From positions 51,984,469 to 52,048,468 of the forward strand of contig CM076996.1 in the NCBI GenBank assembly GCA_039090855.1: DNA of 64,000 nt, in the 5' to 3' direction. How positions within the stretch are numbered: the first letter of the stretch is position 1; each line of letters begins with the position of its first letter. The notes under the pieces are model-generated. The model made no database searches, was not told the origin of the DNA, and was given only the letters and a program-made list of their open reading frames with translations. The translations under genes and the position numbers were made by a program. This DNA is from Macrothele yani. Taxonomy: Eukaryota; Arthropoda; Arachnida; Araneae; Macrothelidae. Shown in pieces: positions 11,775-22,823 of the stretch.

Positions 11775-14700
11775 ATGGCTGGCCCGGAACAAATATATGA
11801 CCCTTACCTGGATTATTACCATCTGGACTGTGCTTGTGAGGAGATATTTTCATATGATCTCTCTGATAAAATCGACAAAGTTGGTATGCCACTCTTACAT
11901 ATCAATATTCAAAGCATTAACTTAAAATTTGATAAGCTTCAAATTTTTCTATCACAATTGAATCATGATTTTTCTGTAATTGCACTTAGCAAAACTCATT
12001 TAATTGATGAGAAACAAAAGGAGTTTTTTAATCTCAGTAACTATAATTTTGAATGCAAAGTTAGAAATTGGAATAATCCATTACTGAATATAAGGGGTTC
12101 TGGTGGAGTAGGCCTATACCTGAAGTCTCACATCACCTACTTTATTTGTGATGACTTGAATAATATGTCCCTTGTACTTGATTCCTGTGAAATGCTTTGG
12201 ATTGAAATCAAAAGTCCCAAGTCCAAAAACTTAATTATTGGCGTTATCTACAGATCGCCAAGTAGTGATCAAAAAACCTTTTGTGAATGCTTTGACAATA
12301 TCTTAAACAAAATAAATAACGAAAATGAAAATTGCATTTTTCTGGGAGATATTAATATTAACATTAACAACCTATCTCTAAGTGAAATCTATCTTAATAT
12401 GCTATCAGGCAATTGTTTTCAGATGTGCATTTCTTTACCAACTCGTGGTGATAATATTCTAGACCATATTGGTACTAACTTACTTCATACTGCTTTAAAG
12501 TCCGGAGTGATTGATTTTAGTATTAGTGATCACAACCCTGTCTTCATTCATGTTCCAGTTTTTACAAATTACCATTACTCAATTAACCACAAAACAATCT
12601 CCTATTGTGACTACACCACGTTAGCTGACCTAGTCTCAAATTTTGACTGCGATAAGTCGGGTATCTTCAATACAACTTGTCCAACTATAGCTACCGAAAT
12701 TTTGCAAGGCATTTTGAATGATTTGCTTGAGATCACAACCGTTCACAAGGTAGTTAACACTAAATATGACATTAAGATCCAACCTTGGATGACCAATGGA
12801 ATCATTAGATCAATCAAAAAAAAAGGATAAGCTTCGTAAAAAAGTAGAAAGAATCCTTACAACAGTCACTTACGTGATAAGTATAAAAGGTATAATTATG
12901 CCCTAAGAAATGTTATTGAGCATGCGAAAGTTGCTTATTACAACCTTGCTATTTCACATGCAGGAAATAACTCATATCAAAAATGGAAAATAATCTAATC
13001 GGCAATTAACAAACGATCCTGTGCTACTGAAACTCCGCTGACATTAAAAGGAAATTCTGGTAATTTTAATGTTGATTCAAAATCAGTCGCTGATGATTTC
13101 AACAATTACTTCATTAACATAGGTCATGATTTATCATCTCAGCAAAACTTGCCCACAAATACTAAAGGTTATGCTTCTTTATCCAAAATTAAGGAAGTTC
13201 CTTTTTCAATGTTTCTATGCCCTTTGGATGATACTGAAACCTATAATATTATCACTTCATTGTCCCTAAAAAGAAGTGCTGGTTCAGACAATATTAATAG
13301 CAGAGTCATAAAAGACTCGATCTCTATTTTAGTACCACTTATAACACATATTATTAATCTGAGTTTTTATTCAGGTCAGTTTCCTGACAGTCTGAAAATC
13401 ACTAAGGTTATTCCTATTTTTAAAAAATGAGATAGGGAATCTACCTGTAATTACAGACCGATATCTTTGTTACCCGTTTTGAGTAAGATTTTTTGAAAGG
13501 TCTATTCACAGCAGAATGGTTGAATTTTTACACACCCATGGTATGCTCTCTTTGGAACAGTTCGGTTTCCAAAGAAACATATCTACTGAAATGGCTGTTG
13601 CTAAGTTGTCAAACTTCATTTCCGAAGAACTAGATGACAGTTATTATACTATTTGTGTTTTTATTGATTTCCAAAAAGCTTTCGACACGGTAAATCACGA
13701 CATTCTATTACATAAATTACCCAAATACGGTTTTCGTGGCAAAATTCTTTTCCTCTTAATGAGCTACCTCTCTCATCGCAAACAGTATGTCACTGCAAAT
13801 AAAATAAACTCTGATCTACTTAATATTTCATGTGGAGTGCCTCAAGGTTTGGTATTGGGACCGTTACCGTTTCTGTTATATATTAATGACCTTCCTCTGT
13901 GCCTGCAATCAACTCGTGCTTTGCTATATGCTGATGACACTGTCATTTTTCGAAAATGTCATGATTTGCGTAAGTTGTAACTTATGCAAATCATGACATT
14001 TTTGAATGATCAATAATGATCTATCAAATTTATCTCAGTGGTTATGCTCTAACAAATTATCACTTAATATTCTAAAAACCAACGCCATATATTTCCGAAA
14101 CGTTCATAAAAGAGAGGACATAAATAAATTTCCAGTCAGGATTAATGATCTCCCTCTTAAAATTGTGGACAAAGTTCAGTATCTTGGTGTTTGGTTTGAT
14201 GAATTCTTTAACTGGAATACACATGTTCAGTTTGTTTTAAAAAACGTTTCCTTACAGGTTAGCCTGCTTGGTAAAATTAAGCATCTCTTCCCTATCAATG
14301 TCCTAAAAACATTTTACTATGCTTTCATTTATACCCATCTCTCCTATTGTCTGGAATCTTGGTATTCAAATATAAGTGCAAACAATAAGTTATGCTTGCT
14401 CAAATTACAGAAGAAATCTGTTCGCTATATGCTGAACACAAATTACATGTCTCATTCAAAACCGTTATTTCTAAAACTAAATATTCTAAAAATTCATGAA
14501 ATTTTTACCTTGAAACTAGGTATCATGTTTTTTAAAATAATGCATCTTAAACTGCCTATTTTTCAATCTGACATCAAATATCTGGATTATTCTATCTTCA
14601 CCAGATCTGTTCCTAACAACAAATTATGTCAGCTGTGTGTTAGACTTAATTATGGTTTAAATAGCATACTGTATAAAGCCATTATCCTATGGAATAATCT

Positions 14701-14809
14701 CCCAGAGAGCATCAGATCCCTGGAAAATATCAAAAAGTTTTCCTTGTCTCTGCGAAATTACATTGTAAATCACCCTGATCTCCATAACGAATCTCAACCC
14801 TATCATTAA
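11775..14809 (+). pseudogene. LINE ORF2: endonuclease plus reverse transcriptase, broken
   Basis: It starts at the ATG at 11775. The endonuclease is recognisable by LLHINIQSINLKFDKL, GVIYRSPSSDQ, IFLGDININI and the terminal ISDHNPVF. The RT follows with NYRPISLLPV near 13450, motif A FIDFQKAFDTVNHD near 13665, GVPQGLVLGPL near 13835 and motif C YADDTVIF near 13930; all these catalytic aspartates are kept. A C-terminal region with QYLGVWFDE and WNNLPESIR leads to the stop at 14807-14809. Interruptions: frameshift in an A-run near 12815-12830, a nonsense codon near 13000, a stop at 13428-13430, and a 50-bp inverted duplication at 13953-14002. Confidence 0.82.
13953..14002. repeat. 50-bp quasi-palindrome inside LINE RT
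   Basis: AAAATGTCATGATTTGCGTA is followed almost at once by its near-perfect reverse complement, with about 25-bp arms and two mismatches. It interrupts the RT just after the YADD motif and introduces a stop, so it arose after insertion. Confidence 0.92.
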
Positions 14810-15017
14810 ATTGTAGTTCCAAACATGCTGCTAACAGTGGTGCTTCTGTTATAACTATCTTACTTGCTTTCATATATGCCATATGTTTTATTCTTTTTCT
14901 TACATCTGATAGGGGGAATCGCCTTACAACCAATGTGTTCATATTCCTCCTGGTGTATTGCATTTTCATATAACTGTAAGTTTTAAATGTGTGCAATAAA
15001 TAATTGTAATTGTAGAC

Positions 15018-15290
15018 CACCCACTCACCGTTCCATTCACTTCTGTCCCAGTTTCCTTCTTTTTTGTTTCAGTTACACACAGCTCATCCAATCTATACTT
15101 ATTTATTTATTCAATCACCCCATTTATCTTTCTATTTATACCTCTAGTATTCCAAACATTAATCTCACGCTCACTCATTCGAGATCTGTTTCTCATACAC
15201 CTTTTTCCATTTCCACATTGTTTCCGTGGTGGACCATGCTTCTCAAGGGTGGTAGGTGTACCATATCCCCCACTTGAGTCCTTTAAATTT
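15018..15290 (-). pseudogene. LINE family A endonuclease N-terminus (upstream half of split copy)
   Basis: The minus strand encodes NVWNTRGINRKI, the start of an EEP-type endonuclease domain, preceded by a basic RKQCGNGKRC stretch. The same segment is duplicated as a scrap near 9905-9940. Its continuation lies at 9895-10688, across the CR1 LINE. Confidence 0.65.
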
Positions 15291-15968
15291 TTTCTTTGAG
15301 CATAAAAACGTAGAAGTACATCAGTGTGGGTGATCAGCCCTCAGCTGTGACGGTTCCAGTTGGTTATTCCACCTAAGGATTCTGGAACAAAACCCCAGTG
15401 AGTTGGAATCTTTTGGCCAATGTCACACAGAACTAGCTGGTACCTCAGTAATAATTAAACTGAAGTTTAAATTTGTGATAGCTTCCAAGAATCACAGAGG
15501 CCCTTATTGCTGTCATGTGTGCCATTGAATTATTATTTATATTTATCATTTTTGTTTTTTGTTTTTGGGAATTTCCTTTTACTCTAAATTTTCAGGTTGT
15601 ATACCAGTCACAAAAATCAGGAAAATGTCATGGAGTCAAAGTTGTAGGTCTCAGGGTTATAATAGGGATGCAAGTATTTCATGATTTTGCACATTTAAAA
15701 TTTTTCTCACAAAGTTTTTGGATACTATGCATCTTTCCTGACAGCATTAAAGTAAATCCCATGCATAAAATTTCGATGTAACGAAAGTAGTCAAAACGTG
15801 TGACACATGCTGTCCCATGAAGTGGAGCAACAAATGATCTTAGTTTCGAGTTGGTGGGTAGCCTTTGGATGACCTACTAATGGAGAGTCTGGCTTTCAGC
15901 GGCTTTTCCCGGGTGCCTGTGCCAACAAGTGGGTGGCTAATTAATAACAAGGAACAATACGCCAACTG
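15291..15968. other. Unassigned sequence with a dispersed repeat
   Basis: No gene recognised. 15569-15629 repeats 7486-7548. A block at about 15700-15835 (TGTCCCATGAAGTGGAGCAAC near its end) recurs, diverged, at about 16345-16500, suggesting an old duplicated repeat around the foldback element. Confidence 0.45.
15569..15629 (+). repeat. Dispersed repeat, copy 2
   Basis: Nearly identical to 7486-7548 (see there). Confidence 0.8.
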
Positions 15969-16166
15969 TACTTAAATAGTATAATTATACTAGTGATCCG
16001 AAATTTCTTAGCGTAGAACAGAAATAAAAGTTTCCAAGCTTTTGCACATCAACCAGATGGTTTGTTTTTTTAAAAAAGCCCTGGTTGATGTGCGAAAGCT
16101 TGGGAACTTTATTTCTGTTCTATGCCAATAAATTTCAGATCGCTAGTATAGTTATACTATTCAAGT
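15969..16166. repeat. Foldback MITE, almost all inverted repeat
   Basis: Two arms of about 85 bp face each other across a short T/A-rich loop (about 16060-16078). The outer ends contain AATAGTATAATTATACTAG, itself palindromic. The inner ends contain AAGCTTTTGCACATCAACCA and its complement. There is no coding capacity, so it is non-autonomous. One arm of the same family recurs at 61301-61395. Confidence 0.88.
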
Positions 16167-17277
16167 GGGTGGCGTTTTGCACCCTCAGCCACAGATGACT
16201 TTGATGTGAGAGTGCAACAGCAAAGCAGTGTGCACCATTTTTGACTTTGCGAGTCACACAACGGAACAAGATGGCAGCCGACATAGCAGACTTCCAGTTG
16301 GCTTTTTTCTGTTTTTGAAGGCTCCTCAAGAACTTCCCAGTGGATTTGTGTCAAATTTTTGATGCTATGCATCTTTTCGGACAGTAACAAAGTTAATCCG
16401 AAGTAAAAATTTCGATGTAATGAAAATGGGTAATGGAAGAAGTTAAACCATTGTTGAAATCTGATTGTGTCGTATGCTGTCTCATGAAGTGACACAACAA
16501 TAGTTCATTTTATTGTTACTGAGCAATATATTTTACTAAACTGTTGCCGAGCATTATTTTATCAAGTTTTACATAGATGTAACAATATCTCATTGCAGTC
16601 TGCACAAATTACGAGAACTTGATGCTAAATGTGTAAAAACCATTACAAAACAGCATTTTTGATGCTATGGAAATCTCTGTTAGTAGGTCATCCAAAGGCT
16701 ACCCACCAAGTTAAATTTGGCTTCCTCTCGATTCCCCCCAAGGGGTGTGGGGTACCTGCTATTGACAAAAGCTTAAAAATAATTTATAACATGATAGGGT
16801 GCAACCTGTAGAATCCTAGACCAAAAGTTAACAGTCCCTCTCACTGACACACTTGCAATTTAGCTTTTCTTTGAATCTTGAGGTCAGATTTTAGCTTGTT
16901 GCATGCGCAGATGCACTATCAAAGCTACATCACATTTTCATCGGTGTCCCAGTTATTTCTTATATTTGTCTAAATCTGAATAATATGTAATAATAATAAT
17001 AATAATAAATATTGTTTTTGAAAAAATAAACAGTTTTGAAGTACTTACTGTTGTTTCTGCCATAGGTGAGTAAATATTTACATTTATGACTCACATATCT
17101 TCTTTCATTGGTTTACTGACAATAACATTCATTAATTCACCTACCTAAGTACTGCTCAGTGTCAGGAATTAGTAATTCTCATTGTTTGTTGTTATGATTT
17201 AATTCCACTTAATACGTGCCAGACCATGGCTAGGTGTGGTCGTGAGTGATGCGAAAAAATGCAATATATACTCTAAA
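16167..17277. other. Unassigned intronic sequence
   Basis: No convincing gene. It includes the diverged repeat block at about 16345-16500 (see 15291-15968) and a (TAA)n microsatellite at about 16984-17009. Confidence 0.4.
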
Positions 17278-17325
17278 ATCATCTATTTTGGCATCATGTG
17301 CATGCGTGATGCTAAAATAGATGAT
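17278..17325. repeat. 48-bp quasi-palindrome at LINE 5' truncation point
   Basis: ATCATCTATTTTGGCATCAT (from 17278) is mirrored by its reverse complement at 17305-17325 with two mismatches over 21 bp. The right arm is genuine LINE family A sequence; the left arm is its inverted copy placed at the 5' truncation point. Confidence 0.9.
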
Positions 17326-18275
17326 AGTGGTTTATGTCTTGATGATATCCGTGTGTGCAGATTGCTGTATGCTGATGACACTGTCCTGTTGGCAGAGAGC
17401 TAAAGTGATTTGCAGAGTATGTTGTCTCGGATGTACGAAGTTTGCATGAATTTCAAACTGAGTATAAATAAGGAAAAACCAAAGTTATGGTGTTCGAGAG
17501 AGGAACGGGTAGCACTGAATGTAATGTAAGTATAAACGGCATGGTGATTAATCAGGTGAGTGAGTTTGTGTATTTAGGAAGCATGTTTGACAAAGAGAAC
17601 AAATTGGATGGTGAAATTAGTAGGCGAGTGAATTCTTCATAGAAAGTCATAGCTGCTCTGGGAGGTTTTCACAGGAATGATGGGTTCTCTAGAGAGTCCC
17701 GCATGGCTGTGTATGAAAGTGTAATTGTTCCTACTCTGATGTATGGCAGTGAAACCTGGGTACTGCAGAAGAAACATAGGAGTCATTTGTGTGCTGGAGA
17801 AATGCGTTACTTACGTGGGGTTTGTGGCAAGACACAGTCTGATTGTGTGAGGAATGAAGATTTGTTGCAGTTGTGTGATGTGAAGCAAAATGTTGTTAGC
17901 AAGTTGGAGACCAATACGCTTCGGTGGTTTGGCCATGTTGAAAGAATGAGTGATGAGATGCTTACTAAGAAAATCTTTTCAGCCCAAGTGGCAGGAAGGA
18001 AAGCCAGAGGAAAGCCAAGGAAGACATGGGTGGATCAGATTCAGGAGTGTCTGCATGAGAAAAAGATTATGAGTATGAAGTATAAAAGATCTTGTGAACG
18101 GTGTGTAATGGATATCAGTGAAGCCCGAGTTGTATGTCAAGATCGCTGTAAATGGGGAAGTTTGATACGACAACAGTAAGTAAAAATATCTGGTAGTTGT
18201 ATTTCTTTTTGGAGCTAACCTCTGAATCTCAGAGAACAGCTTAGTGATATGTATGTATGTATGTATGTATGCATG
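17299..18275 (+). pseudogene. LINE family A, 3' part with (TATG)n tail
   Basis: It begins in RT motif C territory (LLYADDTVLLAES near 17363-17400, with both aspartates) and runs through YLGSMFDKEN, YESVIVPTLMYGSETW and FGHVERMSDEML to a stop at 18177-18179. A 3' UTR follows with 'gaatctcagagaacagctta' and a (TATG)n tail at about 18246-18277. Stops before 17700 break the frame, but the last 158 codons are open. This 5'-truncated copy is the best guide to the family's 3' end. Confidence 0.85.
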
Positions 18276-18279
18276 CATG

Positions 18280-19902
18280 AATCACTTGTTTTGTTTCACA
18301 CCCAGAAAGATCTTGCATGCAAAAGATGCATATAGCACATAAATTTTCTACAAAGAGTACCAGGGTTACCGTCTCTATTTTTTAAAATGTGGTTTCCTAA
18401 TTAATGTTCCTTATTTGTAATATTTTTCAGATTATGTTCTACATTTAAAATCTTTTCAGGAATAGTACAAAAGAACGACTTAATTTTTAAGAATTTTTCC
18501 TAATGAAATGCATGCTTTTCTGTTACTAACAGTCTGTTCAAAATCAGTCAGAATATCAAGCAAAAACCCTTTACCATTTTTTAAGCGAAATTAAATTTCA
18601 AAATATGCATTTAATCTGTCCGTGATTGAATCAGCACATTTCCATGACCTGTAAAATTGTTTTCACACCAGAATGAGTAATGACATTTTTTAAATGTAAT
18701 TTTATATAAATGCATGTTTTACCATTTCTTGATCCCTTCTTACTATATGTCAAGGAACAGAGCAAGCAATTTTTCTTTTGTTTCAAGTGAAATTAAAGTT
18801 AAACTGTAGTGTCTGCTCTAATTTGCAGAGAAAATTACTTAATGAAAGATGATGGAGAGTTCTGATTTTGAACTTCTTTTCAAACAAGAAGAAAAATACT
18901 TGTTCTTTTTGTTTCCTCATGTAGCAAGAAGTGATTGACTAATGGAAAAACATGCATTTTTTTTTCATTTAAATTAAATTTCATCTAACCACCTCATTTG
19001 TGATAGAAGGCAAAATACGAATCTAGCCATTTCATTGCTGCATGTTCAACTCTAACATACCGCTTTTGTCATCATTGGGATGTCTAATAATAATTTTTTT
19101 TATTATTTCTTTTAAATCATCTTATTGTTTATATTGATTTGCAGGTTTGTAGCAAGTTTTGTGTTTCCATGGTTATGTATGCAGATACATTTTTCATTTT
19201 TTTCAATACACACTCTGCCTGTCAGATGTGTCACTGTACCTTGATTGTATAAATTTATGACAGAAAATGACCAATACAGTTAAGTGCACCAGGGAGCGGA
19301 AAAAACTTATATCAGTTTACTTGCATGTATGAAACATGTCTTGGATCTCTTGCCCTGACAAAATTGTTTTGTATTATTGTCATTCTGTTAAGTTCCAGTT
19401 TGCTTCATATAAGTCTTCTATAGCACAGTTTTTTTGAAGGGGGAAGTTTTGCTACTTCATCAAAGATGTAACACAATCTGAAAAGCACTCTGTGATAGCG
19501 GAACCCATAGGATTTCATAAGAATTTTTAATGCATAGTATAAACTTCACCCCAATTTTCAAAATATAAAACAAAGCAGCATTATTCTAGCAAAAATGTAA
19601 CTCTTGAAATTTTTTGGTAAACTCATAGAAAAGTCCTGGAATTTGTTTTCTGTAAAATGTACAAATCCTGGAAAAAAATTTATATCCCCAAATTTCATTT
19701 GCATGAAAAGATAAGTATTTCTATAATCTAGCTAAACCAGCATCAGATGTTGTTGATAATAGGTATTATGTTTAAGTTGAAGTACTAATTCATTTGCAAT
19801 GTAAAGATTCCTACAAGTTTTTCAGATTGATGAGTATTCATGGTACTTTAAAACTGTGTGTTGCAATAAATTTTAGTTGTATCGAATGCTTTATTTTTTC
19901 AG
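18280..19902. other. Sbf intron sequence before exon; nothing else identified
   Basis: AT-rich non-coding sequence. A stretch at about 19620-19680 (AAGTCCTGGAATTTG ... AATCCTGG) resembles the 63010-63100 repeat. The splice acceptor with a T-rich tract is at about 19890-19902. Confidence 0.5.
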
Positions 19903-20052
19903 ACTTTTCCTGCTGTCTTGAGAGCTTTGAAAAATAAAACTGCCCGATTAGCACTGACTCAAGAACTTGCACTTCATGTCACTGGCAATAAGGCAATGCT
20001 TGAACATCAACAGTTTGATTTAGTCGTTCGGTTAATGAACTGTGCCTTGCAG
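19903..20052 (+). CDS. Sbf: Sbf (SBF1/SBF2, MTMR5/13) internal exon
   Basis: 50 codons, phase 0 at both ends, between a TTTTTTCAG acceptor and a GT donor at 20053. The peptide ([12 protein letters not shown] ... [17 protein letters not shown]) matches the SBF-specific region that follows the DENN module in SBF1/SBF2. These proteins are catalytically dead myotubularins that act as Rab guanine-nucleotide exchange factors and bind active myotubularins at endosomal membranes (family knowledge). The next exons at 48681 and 59497 continue the same alignment without a gap. Only exon-level evidence is visible; the start, the DENN exons and the PH and phosphatase-like exons lie outside the window. Confidence 0.93.
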
Positions 20053-20377
20053 GTATTACAATTCTATTTTTGTTCTTAAAATAAATCATTTGCATTATGG
20101 AGTGAAAAATATGTACAAAAATTTTCATTCTTATACGCATTTGTAAGTTTGTTAATGGTGATCCATAAACTAGAGCCTGTTTGTACGAGGTCATAATAAA
20201 AGTTCTGCACATGTTAATCTAAAACGAAAGCGGGTGCTGCAATTCAGAAAATGATTGTGTCACGTCAAGGCCAGACTCTCAGCAACGCAGTGGTGTCAGA
20301 ATGATGCACTGCCATTTGCTGTGTGGTGGATGTGGGAGGGTTTGAAAATGGAAGTGGGCAGTACCTCAGGTTGAGCC

Positions 20378-20884
20378 GTGGTGTTAAACTGCCACTCATA
20401 TGTTAAAATAGAAACTCTGCAGGGAAAAACTTCGACACAGATTCACACTGCCTTGCAAGAAGTTTATGGGGAAAAAACTCGTGATAAAGTTGAGACCAAA
20501 AGTTCATCAAAATCGCCCCAACTTGTTGGAAGCGGAAGCGGGAGCGATCTTGCTGCATGACAACGCATCATGTCATGGTGCAACTTCGGTACGGGGACTT
20601 TTGTCCAAATATGGCTGGGGAACTTTATTCGACACACCATGCAGCCCTGATCTCAGTCCACCCGACTTTGATCTTTTCCCAGAGTTAAAAAATCGGCTCC
20701 ATGGCATTCGATACGAATTGCTAGACGAACTGTCATTGGTTCTTACTCGGGTCACTGACAGTTGCTGGACGAACTGTCATGTGACCCGAGTAATATGACA
20801 GCTGAACAAAGATGGCATACTACGGGGTATCCAGAATCTATCTCACTGCTGGCAAACTGTCATTAGCAGCGGAGGGGAGTACAT
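20378..20884 (+). pseudogene. Mariner-type transposase, internally deleted
   Basis: An N-terminal segment (SYVKIETLQGKTSTQIHTAL) is followed, after a missing middle, by the C-terminal catalytic part: LLHDNASCHGAT (second aspartate) and CSPDLSPPDFDLFPELK (third). Its natural end ...GGEYIEWQ-stop is cut by the hAT insertion: codons for GEYIE lie before 20886 and the final WQ-stop after 23144. The first aspartate region is deleted, and a snapback duplication (20743-20793) disrupts the C-terminal part. Dead copy. Confidence 0.85.
20743..20793. repeat. 51-bp quasi-palindrome in mariner transposase
   Basis: TTACTCGGGTCACTGACAGTT is mirrored by AACTGTCATGTGACCCGAGTAA with a single-base difference. 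A direct repeat CT(A/G)GACGAACTGTCAT flanks one arm (about 20721 and 20765). Confidence 0.92.
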
Positions 20885-20985
20885 TGAATGGCATACCTGC
20901 CAACTTTTACGGTTTACCCATAGATTTTATGGAAATTCTACCTCTTTTACGGTTATTTTACAGACATGTTTTACAGATCTAACTT

Positions 20986-21218
20986 GGCCGCCCCGGTGGC
21001 GCAGTGGTTTAAGCGATGACATCTGACCATTCGTCCAAGATGGGTCCGGGTTCGAATCCCATTGAGGCATTGATATTGTGTTTGTCTTACGGCCCTGACT
21101 CTCTTTCTTCCCTTGAGTCAGTGGCCCTAAATTAGGGATGGGTGACTGCTTATAGCGCATTGAGTTGCTCACGGTGGTCGTTAAACCTCCAACAAAAAAA
21201 AAAAAAAAAAAAAAAAAG
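20986..21218 (+). mobile_element. tRNA-derived SINE (type 1) with poly-A tail
   Basis: The tRNA-like head has an A box (TGGCGCAGTGG at 20997-21007) and a B box (GGTTCGAATCC at 21049-21059), internal RNA polymerase III promoter elements. A non-tRNA body and a poly-A tail (about 21192-21218) follow. It is not a tRNA gene: there is no acceptor-stem closure. Confidence 0.88.
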
Positions 21219-21559
21219 AAAAAGATCGAACTTGTGTTTTTATTTTGTTTGACCTTTCAGGTTAGTACTTTTGAGGGTTGGAAAAAGAGTTCCTAAGGAC
21301 CACCGTATCTGTATACTCTAATTTACCTTATCATATTTTCTCTCACTTTCTCATCCCAAACCCTCTCTGCTCGCAGCCTAGCGATAAAGACACAGTTAAA
21401 ACGCTGTCAGATTAGTATTAGCGATAACCACTAAAATAGAAGAATAACACCATCATGTAAGACATAAAAAATCGTGTGTTCAAAAGGTATTCTAACGTGC
21501 TGGCAAAAATTTGAAGTCCAGGCCTCAGTTAAATTAAAGGAAAAAGTTACTGCAATATA

Positions 21560-22823
21560 CATAGTCGAGTCACATTATTGTGACCGACCACCTCCCACTT
21601 TTGACAGCAACAGCGCATAGCCAACAAAAGAAAGCATGTGTCGTGAGCTGGCTTAGAGGGTACATAAGGTGTGCTGTAGGCAATCTGAAAACGTATCGCT
21701 CGTTGCTGTCACGGATAAAAGGAGCGATTTATCAGATTTGCAAAAAGGATGATTATCGGCTTTCAGGCCAAGAGTTGTAGTATTTCTGAAACAGCGCAGT
21801 TTGTGAAGTGTTCGTGTGCTGCTGTGGATAAAGTGTATCGTGACTGGAGAATGGGACATTTGTGAATAAGCGCTGTGGAAACTGTGGAGCACCACATGCC
21901 AATGATGTGAGAGGTGAACGTCGGCTTCGAAGGTCCATGAGGGCCGATCGACACGCTACAGTGGAGCAACTCACTGGCCGAATGAACCAGGGGGCTACTG
22001 GGAGTGTGTCTAAAATGACAGTTCAGCGAACCCTGCTGCATACGGTGCTCCGATGCAGACGGATTGTCACTGCACCTATGCTAACGAAGTTACACAGCAG
22101 AAAAGGTTTACATTTGCAGTGCAGCATCGGAATTGGACCTCCGCTGATTGATAAAAGATTGCTTTCTGCGATGAGTCATGTTTTCTGCTTCATCGAACGG
22201 TTGGACATTGGCGTGTAAGGCAAAAAGTCGGAGAACAAACACTCTTTAACCATTGCTGGAATAACACAAGCTGGTCAGGAGAGCGTTATGGTCTGGGGAA
22301 TGTTTTCGTGGCATTCCCTGGGTCCACTCATACCTGTGGTAGGCACTATGGACCGAATTCATTATAAATCCATCCTTGCAGACCACGTACACTTATACAT
22401 GCTGATTGTCTTCCCTGGGGCGGATGGGATCTTCCAGCATGACAATGCGACATGCCACACAGCTAGAAATGTCCAAGAGTGGTTGGAAGAGCACGATGAA
22501 GACTCCAAATTACTTCCCTGGCCCCCTAATTCCCCAGACTTAAACCCAATTGAGCATCTGTGGGACCACCTCGATCGTGTTGTTCACTCTATGGATCCTC
22601 CACCACACACCCTCCATCAGCTGTCAAATGCACTGCCGTTAGCATGGCTCCACATACCTGTGAACACCTTCCAGCACCTTATTGAGTCACTCACCTAGCC
22701 CGTCTGGCTGCTGTCTGCGATGCACTCGGCAGTTACTCTGGATATTAGCTGGTGGTCACAATAATGTGACTTGAACACCTCGAGGCGCATTACAATAGGT
22801 CACAATAATGTGACTCGACCATG
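21560..22823 (+). mobile_element. Tc1-type element, family T, copy 1
   Basis: TIRs of about 28 bp begin CATAGTCGAGTCACATTATT on the left with the complement on the right. TA lies outside both ends (21558-21559, 22824-22825). A second internal copy of the TIR motif (about 22752-22774) lies just before the right end. The same family is at 61635-62821. Confidence 0.93.
21711..22698 (+). pseudogene. Tc1-type transposase, family T copy 1
   Basis: The expected start codon is ACG instead of ATG at 21711, judged from the related copy's ATG at 61781. The N-terminal HTH continues to CGNCGAPHANDVRGERRLRR, then frames shift. The first catalytic aspartate region is garbled near 22160. The C-terminal half is open: VWGMFSWHSLGPLIPV, then FQHDNATCHTA (second aspartate) and PNSPDLNPIEHLWDHL (third acidic residue). 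At least two frame changes inactivate it. Confidence 0.88.

Larger units (their letters stand above)
10690..15017 (+). mobile_element. Nearly full-length CR1/L2-type LINE inserted in LINE family A
   Basis: It has two coding regions in the order ORF1 (10832-11732) and ORF2 endonuclease-RT (11775-14809). The 3' end reads ATAATTGTAATTGTAG, a short-unit repeat tail of the kind seen in CR1/L2/Crack relatives. The sequence on either side is minus-strand LINE family A endonuclease. The clade is judged from the ORF1 type and RT motifs and is not resolved further. Confidence 0.8.

Noticed and set aside
20986..21080. tRNA gene suggested by A and B boxes
   Set aside because: The sequence does not close into a cloverleaf and continues into a SINE body with poly-A tail. 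The same applies to 48942-49000.
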